A stretch of DNA of 64,000 bases, taken from positions 4,655,047 to 4,719,046 of the forward strand of contig NC_087388.1 of the NCBI RefSeq assembly GCF_963675165.1, in the 5' to 3' direction. Shown here piece by piece: positions 60,112 through 64,000 of the stretch. The notes beneath the pieces were generated by a model that saw only the letters and a list, made by a program, of their open reading frames with translations, did not search any database and was not told the origin of the DNA. Source of the stretch: Halichondria panicea (Eukaryota > Porifera > Demospongiae > Suberitida > Halichondriidae). Both the position numbers and the translations under genes were made by a program. Position 1 is the stretch's first letter; every line of letters begins with the position of its first letter.

Positions 60112-62594
60112 CTATTCGTTAAGAGACCTAAATAATTCTTTTCCTTTTTGAATTGCTTCTTCTCTAGTGCATTTTTTATACGGTTTTATTTTTCTTCTTT
60201 CTCTTGCACATGATTTTCCTTTTGTTTTAATAGGAGAGAGATCACTCGGAGGCACACAAGTGACTCGTTTATTGTTATTGTCAAAGACTACACTGAGGGT
60301 AAGTGCTGACGGTTCTTCCGCGTTTTCCATATGTATTGAAGACTGAGCCGATGTTATGCAATTATACTCTTGGCATGGTGGTGGACCACTTGAGGATACA
60401 ATTTGTGTGCCATTGTGAACTGTCTCGTATTGCTCTTCTATATGTTGAAAATAATCTAGCAAATCTCCGACTTTTTCACACTTTTGATCACAAGTGGATT
60501 TGGGGTTATCTTGTACTTTTTTAAGGTTTTTGTAGAATTTATAGCTACCTGTTTCAAGGTAATTGTGTTTGCGAATGTCTTCTCTATCATTTATCCAGCA
60601 CTTGATGCAGCATAAGATTGAAATACAGAATAGAAGTAAGCACACTGTGACGAGTCCACTCCCTACTGGTATTGCTATTGTGATCAGTCGCTGGTAGAGG
60701 GAAAACTCTGCATATTAAAAAAGGGGTTATTGGTGCATGCAAGTTTATTCTATAATATTATCAGACGAGGCATGAAGCATACACATGCAACTATCTATAC
60801 TGCTCATGTTAAAATTCCTTAACTTAGCAAATTAAAGCATGGCCTGTGTTTATTGAGAAATTGATAAACACGATAATTTATTTTACCGTTTTTTATCTCC
60901 ATTGACAGATCCTTGCTCATGGGGAGACTGGATCTGGATCCTCTGCTTTCTACAACCGTCACAGAAACAATAGACGTAAACAATGCTTCTGGAGGGTCAT
61001 CGTAGACAAAGGTTAGTGAATTAGTGTTCATGTATACTTCTGATGTCGTAAGAGGCTCTTGCCCATCCTCAAAGTCTAGTTGTATCCGTAAGCCAATTGG
61101 TATCATCACATCATCACCGATATTGACAATGAAGATTAACTTATTCTCAACTGTCCGGTAAACATCAACATCGAAAATGTCTGCATGAAGATGGAAGCAC
61201 ATAATTATACTTATACTGGTATCAGTTATAGCTTTTCATTGCAATTTATATCTGTAAATTTTGCTTACTTAAAACAGAAAAATTTGCAACTATTTTTGAG
61301 TCGTTCACAGGAGGTATATCGCCACCAGGTTCCACAGTAGCCACACATCTCACGCTTCCGCTGTCTACAGGATGAATGTTGTGTATCATCAAAATCCTGG
61401 TCACTGTGTCTTCACTGTCTTGGTTGGGAGCCATTTCTTTAACGCTGTATTTTGCAATTGTAGAAGAGGTTGAGACTGGGTTTCCATTGTGTTTCCACGA
61501 AATAGTAGGAGCAGGAAAGCCCTTAGCTGTACATGTGAACTGCGCAACAGCATTTTCTTCGTACTTCATGGTCACGCTCACTAGTTCCTGCATGATTCTG
61601 GGTTCTTCTGCAAATAGAACAGCTAATTGCATGCATACAGGTGTAATCTACCTACCGACCACCTATCTGCATGAGGTTAATTTTTTAGATCTAACATCTA
61701 AATAAGCGTAAAAAATCCTACAAAGTAGTTCTGTATAATTATAAGATAGTGCTCACCGTAAACTTCCAGACGTATACCCATACTTATGGTCTGCATATAG
61801 TTCATTTCAGAGGCACCTTCTGCTTCCATAACTCCGAGTTCCCCAAAATAATTTCCAGCATCAGTATGACGAGTTACACTCTCTATTTTCAAAGAAAAGG
61901 TGTTAGGCTCCACAGAAAATCGTTCGATTCCTTGATTTATTACAGTGTTCCGGAGTCCTCTGATTGCACCTACCGATATTTCATTGGTACCAGTCCTATT
62001 CTTCCAGTCAATGTAATATCGAGAGAACCAAATACCAGGTCCAATGTACGGGGGAAGTATCGCTGTAGTTCCACTCTTTGCTCTAATGGTGATACTCCCA
62101 TCAAGTGCTACTTGATGGTCAGTTGATGGTTGAGCTGTAATAAATTATAGGGCATGCATAAAAAACTGCCTATTATATATTAAAGGGTCTATATGCTGTA
62201 ATGTATGGAAGGAATTAAGCTGTTTAGTATCTGACAATAATATAATTATGCTGGAACAAAATTAAAGATACTCACCTATTACATTCACAAAATCACTGCC
62301 AGAAACTATATTTATATCGTTACTGCAAGTGTACTGCCCCTCATTTTCCAGTCTATCCACTAAAAAAGTGTAACTGTCAGTGGCTGCATCCATTACTGAG
62401 GATTCAAATGTGCCATTTTGAAAGAAAAAGGCACTACCATCGAGGGTTCCACCTCCATTCAGTCGACAGGTCAGTTGTACGCCATTTGAAGAAAATCTCG
62501 TAAAAACAATTTCATAAATTTGAGCATCTGCTTGGCTGGCTAGAAAGCAGGTCATCACCAAGACCACTGCAACAGATACTCCTCCTCCAATCAT
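60112..62594 (-). CDS. Ig-superfamily transmembrane receptor IgR4 (about 641 aa)
   Basis: Exons: 62594-62276, 62134-61757, 61607-61269, 61180-60887, 60707-60112, all in phase 1. Start chosen at MIGGG, because GCAG directly before ACTATG looks like the acceptor of a 5'-UTR intron; an ATG at 62603 is the alternative. Signal peptide VAVVLVMTCFLASQADA. D1 has LTCRL and EGQYTCSN but lost the C-strand Trp. D2 is one exon and lacks the canonical Cys pair (AGNYFGELG), as in IgR3. D3 is I-set (FTCTAKG, ISWKHNG, VRCVAT). D4 is a beta-sandwich. Helix at about 452-478, Cys-rich at its inner edge (CISILCCIKC). The tail is about 160 residues, basic at its end, with possible phospho-Tyr sites (QYETV, EYNCI) that do not meet ITIM rules. 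Confidence 0.88.
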
Positions 62595-63085
62595 AGTCTG
62601 CATAAAAAAGAATGCTTTAAATGTAGCCAATAAATAATTAGCTGCTAGATCTATAGAATCTTAAGCATGCCAGTATAAGTAGATCTATAGCTATAGTTGT
62701 ATCTACAAGCATGTATGTATACCTAATAGTAAGCTATATATATACCTTATACAGTATAATTTTACATAGCCATAGAGTAATTAAAGAATGTTACCTTTTT
62801 CGTTTATTAGTAGAGTTATAGGTGTAGTTCAGCTAGCAGTCTGCAGTCCAGAAAGCTGTGTATATAGACAATCAGTATAAAGTCTCTGATGCTTATGGCA
62901 GTAACTAGCTAGATATTATAGCACTGAATGTCAGTGCATGGCCTTTTATTAGCTACAGCAGCCCACCCCACCCACACATTCAGTAAAACGTACATGATGA
63001 ATTCATTTACATCCTTGTTAATAAGGATAGATAAAAAAAACCACAAAACATTACATTGCATTATACAATCCAAAAAAGTGATATC
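62595..63085. other. IgR4 upstream region
   Basis: 490 bp. Holds the likely 5' UTR intron and promoter of IgR4 and the 3' flank of the next minus-strand gene. No coding signal. Confidence 0.4.
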
Positions 63086-63892
63086 TTAAACCTCAGTAGC
63101 CTGAGATGACTCTATAGCACTGAATCTGCGTCCATGCAAACCAGCGGGTGTGCTAGCACCTATCTGCAAACTAGTTCTCCTAGGAGAATGTCTGTTCTGA
63201 GTTGTTGAAAGTTGAGAATGTTGACTCAAGTCCATGCTCTGCGTATAGTTTGATCGATTCTCAGACGGATTCAAATAGTTATAGTAACCGAACGAGCTCT
63301 GAGTTCCTCTAGGAGGCTGCATTTTGCCATTCCCGTTCTGCACATTACCACTTCCACTGTGCAAATATCCGCTTCCGTTCTGTACATATCCATTCCCATT
63401 CTGCACGTTACCACTTCCACTGTGCAAATATCCGCTTCCGTTCTGTACGTATCCATTCCCATTCTGCACGTTACCACTTCCACTGTGCAAATATCCGCTT
63501 CCGTTCTGTACGTATCTATTCCCATTCTGTATGTTTCTGGGTCCACTGTGAATATAGTTGTTGCTACTTGAGCGCCTGTTAGGTAGATTACTAACACTCG
63601 AATGGTTCACGCTATTTAGACCGTCTTGATGAATTTGTGGCAATGAGTGACGATGGTTTTGTTGCATGTGGATGGACATTGACGAACTGTCTGTTGTCGG
63701 CGAAGTCTGAATTACACTGTGCAATGGGGCGGATAGTTCGCGTGATAGTGAGAGGCGACGAATCTTCTGTGAGCCCGTGGGTGTGGGGGTGGACTGACGG
63801 TGAGCTGTTAGGATCACAGAGTTCGGTCTCATGTCCATGATATCATCGCCTGTATGCATTGGGAGGGAAGAACATGTCAATCCATCATCCAT
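63086..63892 (-). CDS. Low-complexity Ser/Asn/Gly-rich protein with 21-residue repeats (268 aa)
   Basis: Open from an ATG (MDDGLTCSSLP) to a stop, with no acceptor seen just upstream, so taken as a single exon; an upstream exon cannot be excluded. The central part has three near-identical 21-residue repeats of the form GNVQNGNGYVQNGSGYLHS plus partial copies. The flanks are rich in Ser, Arg, His and Gln, with several RRxS-type basic sites (RRLSLS, RRSSS, RRTSL, RRFSAI) that could be phosphorylated by basophilic kinases. No domain, signal peptide or helix is seen. It could be the cytoplasmic tail exon of a larger protein. Function unknown. Confidence 0.6.
   Translation of the reverse strand: MDDGLTCSSLPMHTGDDIMDMRPNSVILTAHRQSTPTPTGSQKIRRLSLSRELSAPLHSVIQTSPTTDSSSMSIHMQQNHRHSLPQIHQDGLNSVNHSSVSNLPNRRSSSNNYIHSGPRNIQNGNRYVQNGSGYLHSGSGNVQNGNGYVQNGSGYLHSGSGNVQNGNGYVQNGSGYLHSGSGNVQNGNGKMQPPRGTQSSFGYYNYLNPSENRSNYTQSMDLSQHSQLSTTQNRHSPRRTSLQIGASTPAGLHGRRFSAIESSQATEV
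63327..63515. repeat. 63-bp coding minisatellite, three copies
   Basis: Units start at 63327, 63390 and 63453, with a partial fourth. The period is a multiple of three, so the frame is preserved. Confidence 0.95.
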
Positions 63893-64000
63893 CGTAACAG
63901 TATACAATATGGCAATACATGCAGCCGGCAGTGATTAACACATAATAGACTTTGAATCGAGGGATGATTAATAAAAAAGAGTTGTACAAAATTATTAATG

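Overview
The window is eukaryotic, almost certainly animal DNA, and most likely from an early-branching invertebrate such as a demosponge. It holds intron-rich genes with short introns and GT-AG splice sites. The gene content includes a cadherin, a RabGAP, a kinesin-14, an ERdj4-like J protein and immunoglobulin-superfamily receptors. AT-rich spacers rich in ATAATTAT words, many (CA)n microsatellites and foldback transposons fill the rest. The sponge assignment is an inference from gene style and was not tested.

Layout. 1.6-2.8 kb (-): start of an SH3-domain gene that continues off the left side. 3.6-10.0 kb (-): four-exon transmembrane cadherin. 10.8-12.2 kb (+): DNAJB9/ERdj4-like co-chaperone. 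12.4-17.6 kb (-): twelve recognised exons of a TBC-domain RabGAP. 17.6-21.2 kb (+): a repeat-built, apparently noncoding host gene with intronic small nucleolar RNAs: six copies of one C/D-box RNA (one decayed), three of one H/ACA RNA and two of a third conserved block. 21.4-23.6 kb (+): two intronless isopenicillin-N-synthase-like dioxygenases. 24.5-25.3 kb (-): coiled-coil protein. 25.5-31.2 kb (-): complete 18-exon C-terminal-motor kinesin, phase-consistent throughout. 31.5-35.3 kb (+): RFESD-like Rieske protein.

36.9-62.6 kb is the most interesting part. It holds four paralogous single-pass Ig-superfamily receptors: two tandem on + (IgR1, IgR2) and two on - (IgR3, IgR4), with IgR2 and IgR3 meeting tail to tail. 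All share signal peptide, V-like D1, V-like D2, I-set D3, a membrane-proximal beta-sandwich and a transmembrane helix, with nearly all introns in phase 1. The cytoplasmic tails are unrelated: a short charged tail, a coiled coil, an ITIM-like tail and a basic tail. This resembles the organisation of invertebrate allorecognition/immune receptor complexes such as Hydractinia Alr. No function is shown here.

The cluster grew by segmental duplication. Blocks carrying the last exon of the Rieske gene lie upstream of each + receptor, giving three copies of that exon (two intact, one frameshifted). A 56-bp perfect copy of part of IgR3 exon 1 sits at a junction between duplicated blocks. Later insertions (a piggyBac-like MITE, a hAT-like element with a partial transposase, several TA-flanked foldback elements) distinguish the copies. 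62.6-64 kb holds a further - strand gene with a 21-residue repeat.
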